A stretch of 49,820 nucleotides of DNA from CAZSCF01 sp964605365 (GCA_964605365.1 CAZSCF010000003.1:1-49820), one strand, 5' to 3'. Shown: positions 8,793 to 16,451, numbered from the stretch's first letter. Notes: generated by a model not told the origin, from the letters alone. Translations and numbers: made by a program.

Positions 8793-10040
8793 ATGCGCTT
8801 AACCGACCCGATAAAAATATCATACAAAAACTTAATGGCGGCCAAGCTCCGCTCGTTTTTGACTATTCTTGGAATTGTGATTGGTGTGGCTTCAGTGATT
8901 ATTATTATGGCCATTGGTCAATCTGCCCAGGCGCTTATTTTGGATCAAGTTTCCGGAATCGGTTCGAATTTAATTGGGATTCTTCTGGGAGCCTCAGATG
9001 AAAAAGGTCCTCCGGCAGCGGCTCTGGGAATCAAGGTTACAACATTGAAATATGGTGATCTGGAAGCTCTCAGGAACGGCAAGAATGTTCCCGAGATAGC
9101 TGATGCAGCCGGATACGTTATGAGTTCAGCTCAGGCTGCCTATAAGGATACAAGTATGGTCGTTTCTTTTACTGGAACAACGGCTAGCTACATTAACGTT
9201 GAAAACAGCGAGATTGCAGAAGGAAGATTTTTCAATAAAGATGAGGAAGTGAATTTGTCGCGCATAGCCGTGGTAGGAAAAAATATCGTGCAAGATCTTT
9301 TTAATGGAGAGGATCCAGTTGGCAAAACATTCAGAATGAAAGATCAAAATTTCTTGGTTGTTGGGGTTTTTAAGGAAAAGGGTAGTGGAGGCTTTGGAAC
9401 AGCCAGTGTTGATGATTCTGTTTTTGTGCCTCTTCTTACGGCTCAAAAATTGCTCATGGGAATTGATTATATCGCTTTTATTCGAGCCAAAGTAAAAAGT
9501 GCAGATCTGGTTTCATATGCCATTGCAAATACGAAAATAACTCTGCGCGAGCGTCATAATATCGATAATCCAACCGATGATGATTTTAGTGTACGAGATC
9601 AGGCACAAGCGGTTGATATGATCAAAAAAATTACCAACGTGCTTAAATATTTTTTGCTTTCAATCGGAACCATCTCATTGATTGTTGGAGGGGTTGGAAT
9701 TATGAATACCATGCTTATAGTTGTCAATCAAAGAATTCGCGAAGTAGGCTTGCGAAAAGCAGTAGGTGCTAAAAATAAGGATATCTTGACTCAATTTTTG
9801 ATGGAATCATCTGCCATTTCTTTTTTTGGTGGGGTAATCGGGATTATTGGAGGAATAATAGTCTCTTTTATTGCAGCTTTAATTATGCAGGCGCTTCAAT
9901 ATACTTGGCCATTTATGATTTCCTGGCAATCTATTGTCGTAGCAACTCTGGTTTCGCTTGGAATCGGAATTTTGTTTGGTATATATCCTGCCCGCAAAGC
10001 TTCGCAAATATCACCAATGGAAGCATTGCGTTATGAATAA
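8793..10040 (+). CDS. MacB/FtsX-family ABC transporter permease, first copy
   Basis: A 415-residue permease with the MacB plan: a first membrane helix near residues 20-45 (FLTILGIVIGVASVIIIMAI), a large extracytoplasmic domain to about 280, then three helices ending in the family tail GIYPARKASQISPMEALRYE. I start it at the ATG at 8793, giving MRLTDPIKISYKNL. The upstream in-frame ATG at 8781 falls inside the repeat ending at 8786 and would add four residues unlike the family. It follows the ATPase and precedes a second permease by 6 bp, so all four genes should form one exporter. Two different permeases suggest a heterodimer rather than the MacB homodimer. Confidence 0.92.
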   Translation: MRLTDPIKISYKNLMAAKLRSFLTILGIVIGVASVIIIMAIGQSAQALILDQVSGIGSNLIGILLGASDEKGPPAAALGIKVTTLKYGDLEALRNGKNVPEIADAAGYVMSSAQAAYKDTSMVVSFTGTTASYINVENSEIAEGRFFNKDEEVNLSRIAVVGKNIVQDLFNGEDPVGKTFRMKDQNFLVVGVFKEKGSGGFGTASVDDSVFVPLLTAQKLLMGIDYIAFIRAKVKSADLVSYAIANTKITLRERHNIDNPTDDDFSVRDQAQAVDMIKKITNVLKYFLLSIGTISLIVGGVGIMNTMLIVVNQRIREVGLRKAVGAKNKDILTQFLMESSAISFFGGVIGIIGGIIVSFIAALIMQALQYTWPFMISWQSIVVATLVSLGIGILFGIYPARKASQISPMEALRYE

Positions 10041-10046
10041 TTTTTT

Positions 10047-11300
10047 ATGCATGAATTTTTAGTCTCAGTTAAGTTAGCTTTTAAAAATCTTCGTTCCAAT
10101 ATTGGTCGAACGCTTTTATCATTGCTTGGAATTGTGATTGGTGTGGCTTCAGTGATTTTGGTTTTGTCTTTTGGCTCAGGTGTAAAAAACTATATTACTT
10201 CTCAAATATCATCTTTTGGAACTGATATAATTCAAATTGAAGTGAAGGTTCCCAAGGTTGCTCAAACATCATCGGCTAATGCTGCGGGACAAGTTGGCGG
10301 AACAGCAATAACCACTTTGAAATTAGATGATGCCAAAAGGGTGGCCAAATTAGATAATGTAGGCTCCTGGTATGCCATGATAATTACTCAGCAACAAACA
10401 AGTTTTGAAGACAAGAAGAAACAAGCCATGATTGTAGGAGTGACTTCGGGTGTGACTAAGGCTGATCCTAAAATGGAAATTGCTGAAGGTCAAATGTTTA
10501 CTGAAGAAGACGACAATAGCTTGAAGCAAGTTGTTATTTTGGGTAAATCTGTCAAGGAATATTATTTTGGCAATAAAGAAGCGGTTGGACAGAGTATTAA
10601 GATAAAGGGTCAAAATTATAAAGTTATTGGAGTTTTGAAGGAAAGAGGGGTGGTGGCATTCTTTAATTTCGATGAAATAATGTATGCTCCTATTCAGACT
10701 ACACAGAAAAAATTGGCCGGCATTGATTATTTGCAATCCGCTGTTTTTAAACTAAAAGACATGAATAAACTGGATTTAACAATTGCTGAGGCGACAGACA
10801 TTATGAGAACAAGGCATAATATTAAAGATCCAGATGATGATGATTTTGCTGTGAGCTCAATTGTTGAATTTTTGGATATTCTTAACAAAGTCTTCTTTGC
10901 TCTTAACGTTTTGCTTTTGGCACTTACATCCATTTCCTTGGTTGTCGGGGGAGTAGGCATTATGAATGTCATGTATGTGTCTGTATCAGAGAGAACATTT
11001 GAAATTGGACTCAAAAAATCAATCGGAGCTAAAAACAAAAGTATTTTGATGCAATTCTTGTTCGAAGCTATTTTCTTGACGATTGTCGGCGGGGTAATCG
11101 GGCTTTTTCTGGGGGGTGTTTTTACAAAGCTTGGAGAACTGGCAATTGGTTATTTTGGATATTCGGTAAAACTTTTAATTACTTGGTGGTCAGTGGCCAT
11201 TGGTGCTGGCTTCTCGGCTTTGGTTGGGGTAATTTTTGGCTATTATCCGGCCAGACATGCAGCCAGTCTTTCTCCAATGGAGGCTTTGCGAAAAGAATAA
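10047..11300 (+). CDS. MacB/FtsX-family ABC transporter permease, second copy
   Basis: A 417-residue paralogue of the preceding permease, with the same four-helix plan and the tail FGYYPARHAASLSPMEALRKE. The segments coding for the first membrane helix in the two genes are identical over 33 bp (8868-8900 and 10125-10157), while most of the rest has diverged; this points to duplication with strong constraint or local gene conversion. The extracytoplasmic domain is Asn/Gln-rich near residues 65-90. A rho-independent terminator follows at 11330, which closes the four-gene operon. Substrate unknown: peptides, lipoproteins and small toxic molecules are all exported by relatives. Confidence 0.92.
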   Translation: MHEFLVSVKLAFKNLRSNIGRTLLSLLGIVIGVASVILVLSFGSGVKNYITSQISSFGTDIIQIEVKVPKVAQTSSANAAGQVGGTAITTLKLDDAKRVAKLDNVGSWYAMIITQQQTSFEDKKKQAMIVGVTSGVTKADPKMEIAEGQMFTEEDDNSLKQVVILGKSVKEYYFGNKEAVGQSIKIKGQNYKVIGVLKERGVVAFFNFDEIMYAPIQTTQKKLAGIDYLQSAVFKLKDMNKLDLTIAEATDIMRTRHNIKDPDDDDFAVSSIVEFLDILNKVFFALNVLLLALTSISLVVGGVGIMNVMYVSVSERTFEIGLKKSIGAKNKSILMQFLFEAIFLTIVGGVIGLFLGGVFTKLGELAIGYFGYSVKLLITWWSVAIGAGFSALVGVIFGYYPARHAASLSPMEALRKE

Positions 11301-11329
11301 AAATATATACTATTAAGCCATAAAATGAC

Positions 11330-11357
11330 AAAAAAGCAAGATTGTTGCGCTTTTTTT
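11330..11357 (+). terminator. rho-independent terminator of the MacAB-like operon
   Basis: AAAAAAGC (11330-11337) pairs with GCTTTTTT (11349-11356), and the T-run continues to 11357. It lies 29 bp after the second permease stop. The stem is A/T-rich, so it is of moderate strength. Confidence 0.6.
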
Positions 11358-11404
11358 ATTATGATATGCTTTTTATATAAAGACGTTTTAAAATTTGTAT
11401 ATTT

Positions 11405-11701
11405 ATGACCAGCAACAGACAATTTGATTCATACGTCGAAATGGCCCTGCTTTTTGTTTTGGGAGTTTTGGGAGGAGTTGCGTTGAAAATTGAAGCGGGA
11501 AAAATGATAACTATTGGCTACGATGATTACAAAATGAAATTTTCCAATAATCAGTACAACATAAATAATCTTCAGAAGAAAATTAATGAAGCGCTGGTTA
11601 CGCAGGAAAAAAATGAATCTGCTCAATCGGAAGAAGTTGGCGAGCAAGATTTGCAAGATGGTTCCCAGGGCACATCATCGCAAGAATATATTTCTCAATA
11701 A
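11405..11701 (+). CDS. small membrane-anchored protein of unknown function
   Basis: A 98-residue protein that I do not recognise. It has one hydrophobic helix near the N-terminus (about residues 12-29, ALLFVLGVLGGVALKIEA), then a short segment containing GYDDYKMKF. A charged helical stretch (about 48-70, NNLQKKINEALVTQEKN) follows, and the tail is rich in Gln, Ser and Glu. This suggests a single-pass protein with a polar tail. The next gene, 18 bp downstream, is a membrane-anchored thiol oxidoreductase, so both may act outside the membrane. It has no close Shine-Dalgarno sequence. Confidence 0.65.
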   Translation: MTSNRQFDSYVEMALLFVLGVLGGVALKIEAGKMITIGYDDYKMKFSNNQYNINNLQKKINEALVTQEKNESAQSEEVGEQDLQDGSQGTSSQEYISQ

Positions 11702-11719
11702 TTTTTTTAACTCAAAACA

Positions 11720-12790
11720 ATGGAAGATAACAATCAGAATGAAAATATAACAAATCATGAAACAAATCGTGATTATTGTCTGGATAATAAAAAAAGGATA
11801 AAGAATTTAATTGCAGCCCTTATTTTGATTTCTGGTCTTTTTGTCGGCAGTCTTTTTGTGGATTTATCGCAGTTGATAAAAAAGAGCGGCTTTTCGCAGA
11901 AAAATCTCAACAAAACTGATATTTTTGAGGCCGGGCAAAAAACCTGGGTAGCTTATACGGAGCCCGCTGTTACGCTAAAAGTTATCAGCGACGAAAACTG
12001 CGATGAGTGCGATCCTTCGGAAGCCCTGGTGTGGCTTCGAAGGGTATCTCCGACAATCAGTGCGGAAAAAATAAATTTTGATTCAGAAGAAGGAAAAAAT
12101 TTGATTGAAAAATTTTCCGTCAAAACCCTGCCGGCTTTCATTTTTTCTAAAGATATAAATAAAACGGAATTTTACGCGCAAGCGCAAGCGATTTTTAGTC
12201 AAAAAGATGATCAGTTTAAACTTGACACACAAGAATTAGGTCTTGTCCCAGGAAAATATTTGGAAATTCCGACAGTAAACGAAAATGATGCAACTTTTGG
12301 CAATAAAGACGCTAAAACGAAAATTATTATATTTTCCGATTTTGAATGCCCTTACTGTAAAGCCGTTTATCAGACTATGAGACAAATTATGGCGGACTAT
12401 TCGGAACGCGTATTTTTTGTCTACAAGGACTTTCCTCTAGATTTTCATTTGCAATCAGAGAATTCGGCCTTGGCGGCCAATTGCGCTTTGGAGCAAGGCA
12501 AATTCTGGGAATACGGAGATAAGTTGTTTGCTAACCAGGCAAATTGGCAAAACACAACAGGAGCCCAAGAATTTAAAAACTATGCGAAAAATCTAGGACT
12601 GAAAAGCGCAGAATTCAATCAATGTTTGGATAATAAAAAATATCAGGAGAAAATCAATAATAATAAAAATGAAGCGGCTGATTTTGGAGTTTCTGGTACG
12701 CCGGCAATATTTATAAACAGCAAATTTATTAATGGAGTTATTGGTGCGGATGATTTAAAAAGAGCTATTGATGACGAGCTGGCAAAATAA
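11720..12790 (+). CDS. membrane-anchored DsbA/thioredoxin_4-type oxidoreductase with an extra N-terminal thioredoxin-like domain
   Basis: A 356-residue protein. One membrane helix (about residues 30-50) places the rest outside the cell. Residues about 75-150 look like a first thioredoxin fold with Cys94-Asp-Glu-Cys97 and a cis-proline-like TLPAFIF. Residues about 180-356 are a DsbA-like domain with Cys210-Pro-Tyr-Cys213 in FSDFECPYCKAVYQT and the cis-Pro loop SGTPAIFIN. Other cysteines occur in ANCALEQG and FNQCLDN. The C-terminal domain should catalyse disulfide formation or exchange in exported proteins. The first domain may pass electrons or act as an internal partner, which is an inference. 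A strong terminator follows. Confidence 0.88.
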   Translation: MEDNNQNENITNHETNRDYCLDNKKRIKNLIAALILISGLFVGSLFVDLSQLIKKSGFSQKNLNKTDIFEAGQKTWVAYTEPAVTLKVISDENCDECDPSEALVWLRRVSPTISAEKINFDSEEGKNLIEKFSVKTLPAFIFSKDINKTEFYAQAQAIFSQKDDQFKLDTQELGLVPGKYLEIPTVNENDATFGNKDAKTKIIIFSDFECPYCKAVYQTMRQIMADYSERVFFVYKDFPLDFHLQSENSALAANCALEQGKFWEYGDKLFANQANWQNTTGAQEFKNYAKNLGLKSAEFNQCLDNKKYQEKINNNKNEAADFGVSGTPAIFINSKFINGVIGADDLKRAIDDELAK

Positions 12791-12807
12791 GATACGAAAT
12801 TTTACGC

Positions 12808-12837
12808 AAAGGACCCATTTGGGTCTTTTGTTTTTTT
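12808..12837 (+). terminator. rho-independent terminator after the thiol oxidoreductase
   Basis: The stem GACCCA/TGGGTC (12812-12825) is extended by A-T pairs on both sides and followed by TTTTGTTTTTTT to 12837. The putative -35 of the por promoter overlaps its downstream arm. Confidence 0.75.
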
Positions 12838-12847
12838 GTGCTAAAAT
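12819..12847 (+). promoter_or_regulatory. predicted porGDAB promoter, leaderless
   Basis: The -10 is TAAAAT (12842-12847) with an extended TG at 12839-12840; a weak -35, TTGGGT (12819-12824), lies 17 bp upstream. The ATG at 12854 is where transcription would be expected to start, and there is no Shine-Dalgarno sequence. The overlap with the terminator stem could couple read-through to initiation, but this is speculative. Confidence 0.45.
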
Positions 12848-12853
12848 TGACTA

Positions 12854-13405
12854 ATGAAGAAAAAAAAATTGATAGAAATTATATTTTATGCTCGCGGCGG
12901 TCAAGGTGCTAAAACAGCGGCGGAAATTGTGGCGCAAGCAGCAGTCAAAGACGGAAAATTCGTTCAGGCTTTTCCCAGTTTTGGACCGGAAAGAAGCGGG
13001 GCGCCAACCAAAACATTTTTAAGAATTGCAGAGGAGCCCATCAGAACGCACGAACCGATATTGAATCCGGACATAGAGGTTATTTTAGACGAAACCCTTT
13101 TAGACCTGGAAGAAAAAAAAGCTGAAATTGTGATTTTAAATTCTGCGAAAAAAGAGAATGATTTGAAAGGAATAATAAAAAATAACAAAAAAATTTATCC
13201 AATCAATGCCAATGAAATTTCTATGGAAATAGTCGGGCAATCAAGGCCCAACACAGTTATTTTGGGAAAACTTATTCAAGTAAAAAATATTGCAAGGATT
13301 GAAAGTATTATTCAAGAATTTAGAAATATATTCGAAGAAAAAATTGGCAAAAAGGCGACGGAAAAAAATATTAAAGCCATAAAAAAAGCGTATTATTCAA
13401 AATAA
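12854..13405 (+). CDS. porG: pyruvate:ferredoxin oxidoreductase, gamma subunit
   Basis: A 183-residue subunit of the four-subunit 2-oxoacid:ferredoxin oxidoreductase. The family start IIFYARGGQGAKTAAEIVAQAA (residues about 8-29), here with Ala-Arg before the GGQG, and PSFGPERSGAPTKTFLRIAEEPI (about 41-63) are clear. The subunit helps bind CoA and completes the domain layout that is fused in one-chain pyruvate oxidoreductases. Order G-D-A-B on one strand is the same as in archaeal and Thermotoga-type enzymes. An inserted palindromic element (13412-13540) separates it from porD, but the promoter ahead of porG is the only evident one. Confidence 0.93.
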   Translation: MKKKKLIEIIFYARGGQGAKTAAEIVAQAAVKDGKFVQAFPSFGPERSGAPTKTFLRIAEEPIRTHEPILNPDIEVILDETLLDLEEKKAEIVILNSAKKENDLKGIIKNNKKIYPINANEISMEIVGQSRPNTVILGKLIQVKNIARIESIIQEFRNIFEEKIGKKATEKNIKAIKKAYYSK

Positions 13406-13411
13406 AATTTA

Positions 13412-13540
13412 CCCTGTTAAATAATTTTGCTCCGCAAAATTAAGATTTGACCAATGCAGGGCGTGGGGTAAATAATAAATTAAAAAAATAATTATAAATA
13501 AGTTGTATTTCCAAAGAAATCCAAATCTTATTTAACAGGG
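13412..13540. repeat. 129-bp MITE-like element between porG and porD
   Basis: Perfect 13-bp terminal inverted repeats: CCCTGTTAAATAA (13412-13424) and TTATTTAACAGGG (13528-13540). Next to the left end is the hairpin AATTTTGC-TCC-GCAAAATT (13423-13441). Further inside, AAGATTTG (13442-13449) is the inverse of CAAATCTT (13522-13529), so the terminal stem is longer than the 13 bp. No coding region or obvious target-site duplication is visible. It ends 3 bp before the porD ATG, so porD takes its translation start context from the element. Confidence 0.8.
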
Positions 13541-13543
13541 CAA

Positions 13544-13831
13544 ATGGAAGAAGGTGCAGTAATAAAACACGATATCAAAAAGGCTCCCAAGACGGGGGAT
13601 TGGGGTATTGAATTTCCGGAAGTAAGCGAAAAATGCATCGCCTGTGGGACTTGCGTTTCTTTTTGTCCGGAAGCGGCGATTGAAGTTAAAAAACAAAAAA
13701 GCAGTGGCAAAAAAATTGCTAAGATTGATTTTGATTTTTGTAAAGGATGTGGCGTATGTGCCAGGATTTGTCCAGTTAAAGCTATAATGATGACCAATAA
13801 AAACGGATTCATCTTTGGTGAAAAGAAATAA
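13544..13831 (+). CDS. porD: pyruvate:ferredoxin oxidoreductase, delta (ferredoxin-like) subunit
   Basis: A 95-residue protein with two [4Fe-4S] binding motifs: CIACGTCVSFCPEAA (about residues 30-44) and CKGCGVCARICPVKA (about 66-80). It relays electrons from the thiamine-diphosphate centre of the beta subunit to external ferredoxin. The N-terminus (KTGDWGIEFPEVSEKC) matches the family. The ATG at 13544 lies 3 bp after a palindromic element, and no Shine-Dalgarno is seen; an element-created start is possible. porA follows after 11 bp. Confidence 0.93.
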   Translation: MEEGAVIKHDIKKAPKTGDWGIEFPEVSEKCIACGTCVSFCPEAAIEVKKQKSSGKKIAKIDFDFCKGCGVCARICPVKAIMMTNKNGFIFGEKK

Positions 13832-13842
13832 ATGTAATAGAT

Positions 13843-15033
13843 ATGAAGAATATAAATAAAAATAGAATAGCTTTGACCGGTGGCGTTGCTGCGGCTGAAG
13901 CCTTAAAGCAAATTGAACCGGATGTGATGGCGGTTTATCCGATCACTCCTCAAACTCCAATAATCGAAACTTATGCTAAGTTTCAAGCTAACGGAGAAGT
14001 TAAAACGGAAATAATCCAAGTTGAATCCGAGCATAGCGCTATTTCGGCCTGTATTGGTTCAAGCGCGGCCGGGGCAAGAACAATAACGGCCACAAGCTCC
14101 CAGGGATTGGCTTTAATGAACGAAATTCTTTATGTAGCCAGTGGTTCGAGATTGCCCATCTTGATGATGATTTCATCCAGGGCATTGGGGGCGCCGATTA
14201 ATATTCATGGCGATCATTCTGATGTAATGGGTGCACGGGATACCGGCTGGATTCAAATTTTTTCTGAAAATCCGCAAGAGGTTTATGACAATACGATTAT
14301 GGGAATGAAATTGGCAGAAAAAACCAGTATTCCAACGATGGTAATTATGGACGGATTTAACACTTCTCATTCGGTGGAAAATTTAGAAATTTTGAACAAA
14401 AAAACAGTTCAGAAATTTGTAGGCAGATATAATCCCAAAAATTATCTTTTGGATATTAAAAATCCGGTCACCTTCGGTCCTCTAGCTCTTCAAAATTCAT
14501 ACTTTGATTTCAAGGTTGACCAAGAAAAGGCAATGCAATCATCTAAAAAAGAATATGAAAAAATAATGAAAGAATATGAAAAAATAAGCAATCGAAAACA
14601 AAAATATTTTGAAGAATATAAGACTAAAGATGCTGAAAATGTGGTTGTGCTTATGGGGTCAGCAGCCGGAACCGCCAAAGATGTTGTGGATGAATTACGT
14701 TCAAAAGGCAAGAAGGTCGGGGTATTAAAAATAAATTTATTCAGGCCATTTCCGCATAAAGAAGTAGCCAGGGCCTTGAAAAATGTAGAGAATGTTGCTG
14801 TTTTGGACCGTTCGCAATCAGTCGGGACATATCCGCCGCTATATATGGAGATAGTGAATAGCTTACTTCAAATCTCAAACCTTGCCTATCGACAGGCAGG
14901 TCTCAAATCCCAAATCTCAGGCTATGTTTATGGTTTGGGCGGCAGGGATATTTTTATGAAAGATATTGAAAAAGTTTTTGTGGATATTGCAAACGGGAAA
15001 AAGAGCGAAAGCATAAAATATATAGGAATATAA
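13843..15033 (+). CDS. porA: pyruvate:ferredoxin oxidoreductase, alpha subunit
   Basis: A 396-residue subunit holding the pyrimidine-side domain of the thiamine diphosphate site. Family features are GGVAAAEALKQIEPDVMAVYPITPQTPI (about residues 10-37), the VESEHSAISACIGSSAAGART stretch (about 63-83) and the C-terminal SGYVYGLGGRDIF (about 360-372). Around residues 337-356 is an extra segment containing SNLAYRQAGLKSQ; part of it is encoded by a palindromic repeat at 14881-14900, and the surroundings hold short direct repeats of TCTCAAATC. The insertion keeps the frame and lies close to the C-terminal domain boundary. It precedes porB by 5 bp. Confidence 0.94.
   Translation: MKNINKNRIALTGGVAAAEALKQIEPDVMAVYPITPQTPIIETYAKFQANGEVKTEIIQVESEHSAISACIGSSAAGARTITATSSQGLALMNEILYVASGSRLPILMMISSRALGAPINIHGDHSDVMGARDTGWIQIFSENPQEVYDNTIMGMKLAEKTSIPTMVIMDGFNTSHSVENLEILNKKTVQKFVGRYNPKNYLLDIKNPVTFGPLALQNSYFDFKVDQEKAMQSSKKEYEKIMKEYEKISNRKQKYFEEYKTKDAENVVVLMGSAAGTAKDVVDELRSKGKKVGVLKINLFRPFPHKEVARALKNVENVAVLDRSQSVGTYPPLYMEIVNSLLQISNLAYRQAGLKSQISGYVYGLGGRDIFMKDIEKVFVDIANGKKSESIKYIGI
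14881..14900. repeat. palindromic 20-mer inside porA
   Basis: CTTGCCTATCGACAGGCAGG is a near-perfect palindrome of the same type as those at 15976-15995 and in the 48718-48816 element. It encodes the residues LAYRQAG in the extra loop of PorA and keeps the reading frame. Confidence 0.7.
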
Positions 15034-15038
15034 GATTT

Positions 15039-15947
15039 ATGAATAAAAAATTAACTAAAAATTTGGCGCCGGGTCACAGTTCTTGTGCGGGTTGCGGATT
15101 TCCAACGATTATTCGAACTATTTTGGATGAAGCGCCGGGTCCTGTTGTGGTTGTTGGCGCGACCAGTTGTTCGGAGGTGACAACTACGCTCTATCCCTAT
15201 ACGGCATGGAAGGTGCCTTTTATCCATAATGCTTTTGAAAATGCAGCCGCCACCATTTCGGGAGTAGAAAAAGCTTACGAGGCATTGAAAAAGAAAGGAA
15301 AAATAAAAAAACAAATTACCTTCGTGGCCTTTGGAGGGGATGGCGGGACATACGATATTGGTTTACAAGCGCTTTCAGGTGCGTTGGAGCGCGGGCATGA
15401 TTTTCTCTATGTGGTTTATGACAATGGTGCTTATATGAATACTGGCAATCAAAGGTCAAGCGCCACACCATTTGGCGCCAATACGGAAACATCTCCGGTG
15501 GGGAAAAATTCTTTTGGTAAAATGCAAAAAAGAAAAGATTTGATGGCGATTGTGGCAGCGCATCATGTAAAGTATGCGGCTCAGGCCAATGTGGCCTTAA
15601 TTCACGATTTGCGCAGGAAAGCCAGGAAGGCATTTGCTGTTAAAGGTCCGAAATTTTTGGATGTTTTCGCTCCCTGTCAAAATAATTGGAAGTTTCCAAC
15701 ATCCGAATATGTGAATGTGGCAAAATTAGCTACGGAAACAAATTTTTGGCCACTTTATGAAATCGAAAATGGAAAGTATAAAATTACCTGGAAAACCGAC
15801 AAACCAAAGCCAATTGAAGAATTTTTGAAAACCCAGGGTCGTTTTAAGCATTTGTTTACAGAAAAAAATAAAGAAATTATTGCAGAAATACAAAAGCAAG
15901 TAAATGAAGAATGGGAGAGGCTTAAAGGACTAGATAAACGTAATTGA
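15039..15947 (+). CDS. porB: pyruvate:ferredoxin oxidoreductase, beta subunit
   Basis: A 302-residue thiamine-diphosphate-binding subunit that decarboxylates pyruvate and makes acetyl-CoA. Cluster-binding cysteines begin at GHSSCAGCGFPTI (about residues 13-25), with another in ATSCSEV, and one in APCQNNW (near 211). The thiamine-diphosphate motif is GGDGGTYDIGLQALSGALERG with YDNGAYMNTGNQRSSATPFGA after it (about 98-150). The final part, with charged helices, is normal. With the other three subunits it gives acetyl-CoA, CO2 and reduced ferredoxin. No partner hydrogenase or ferredoxin is encoded in the window. Confidence 0.95.
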   Translation: MNKKLTKNLAPGHSSCAGCGFPTIIRTILDEAPGPVVVVGATSCSEVTTTLYPYTAWKVPFIHNAFENAAATISGVEKAYEALKKKGKIKKQITFVAFGGDGGTYDIGLQALSGALERGHDFLYVVYDNGAYMNTGNQRSSATPFGANTETSPVGKNSFGKMQKRKDLMAIVAAHHVKYAAQANVALIHDLRRKARKAFAVKGPKFLDVFAPCQNNWKFPTSEYVNVAKLATETNFWPLYEIENGKYKITWKTDKPKPIEEFLKTQGRFKHLFTEKNKEIIAEIQKQVNEEWERLKGLDKRN

Positions 15948-15963
15948 TAAAAAAATAATATTC

Positions 15964-16066
15964 TGTCATTGCGAGCTTGCCTGTCGGTAGGCAAGCGAAG
16001 CGTGGAGATCTAATAAAATTTTAGATTGCCACGTCGTCTCGATTAATCGGGACTCCTTACATGACA
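15964..16066. repeat. composite inverted repeat of the TGTCATTGCGAG type containing smaller palindromes
   Basis: It starts TGTCATTGCGAG and ends ACATGACA, as a diverged partner of 8713-8786; the inner TTAGATTGCCACGTCG is the same. Two small palindromes are nested in its arms: CTTGCCTGTCGGTAGGCAAG (15976-15995) and a CGATTAATCG-centred one near 16040-16049. Elements of different families seem to insert into one another. It occupies the gap after porB. Confidence 0.75.
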
Positions 16067-16073
16067 ATAATTT

Positions 16074-16271
16074 ATGGAACAGGATCTATTACAAAAATTA
16101 GAAGCACAGGAAAAAAAGATCGATGCGATTTATATTTCGGTCGAAAAAACCAGAAAATATTTTTTATGGACGTTAATTGTAACTGTAGTTATGTTTGTTT
16201 TGCCGTTGATTGTGGTTGTAATAATGATTCCTTGGATGATAGGTATTTTTACATCGGCTTACGGATTGTAA
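16074..16271 (+). CDS. small coiled-coil membrane protein
   Basis: A 65-residue protein of unknown role. Residues 1-28 are charged and probably a coiled coil (LLQKLEAQEKKIDAIYISVEKT), and residues 29-58 are one or two hydrophobic helices (KYFLWTLIVTVVMFVLPLIVVVIMIPWMIGIF). I recall similar small proteins in other candidate-phyla bacteria, but I cannot name a family. The overlapping 81-codon frame starting at 16061 is rejected because its translation is Cys-rich and starts in the repeat. The ATG at 16074 is 7 bp after the repeat end; no Shine-Dalgarno is seen. Confidence 0.7.
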   Translation: MEQDLLQKLEAQEKKIDAIYISVEKTRKYFLWTLIVTVVMFVLPLIVVVIMIPWMIGIFTSAYGL

Positions 16272-16361
16272 AAAATGTATCGGAATATAAAAGAATAGCT
16301 AATTAAAGCCTTGTTTGTATCGAGATTTTATTTTGGACGTGAGTTAAATTTCTTTGTGGGA

Positions 16362-16390
16362 TTGACAAAATGTTTTACGAATGTTAAAAG
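16362..16390 (+). promoter_or_regulatory. predicted promoter of the 126-aa membrane-protein gene
   Basis: TTGACA (16362-16367), 17-bp spacer, TAAAAG (16385-16390). The message would have a leader of about 55 nt ending with a strong ribosome-binding site, AGGAGGAGG at 16441-16449. The rest of the 16272-16451 gap shows nothing else that I can identify. Confidence 0.5.
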
Positions 16391-16451
16391 AAATAATTGG
16401 TGATGTTTTTGGGTAAAAGTTTTTTTCTTTTAAATTAAAAAGGAGGAGGAA

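Noticed and set aside
16061..16306. 81-codon frame overlapping the 65-aa gene
   Set aside because: It starts in the repeat end and its product is Cys-rich and unlike any protein; the 65-aa frame has a sensible coiled coil and membrane helix.
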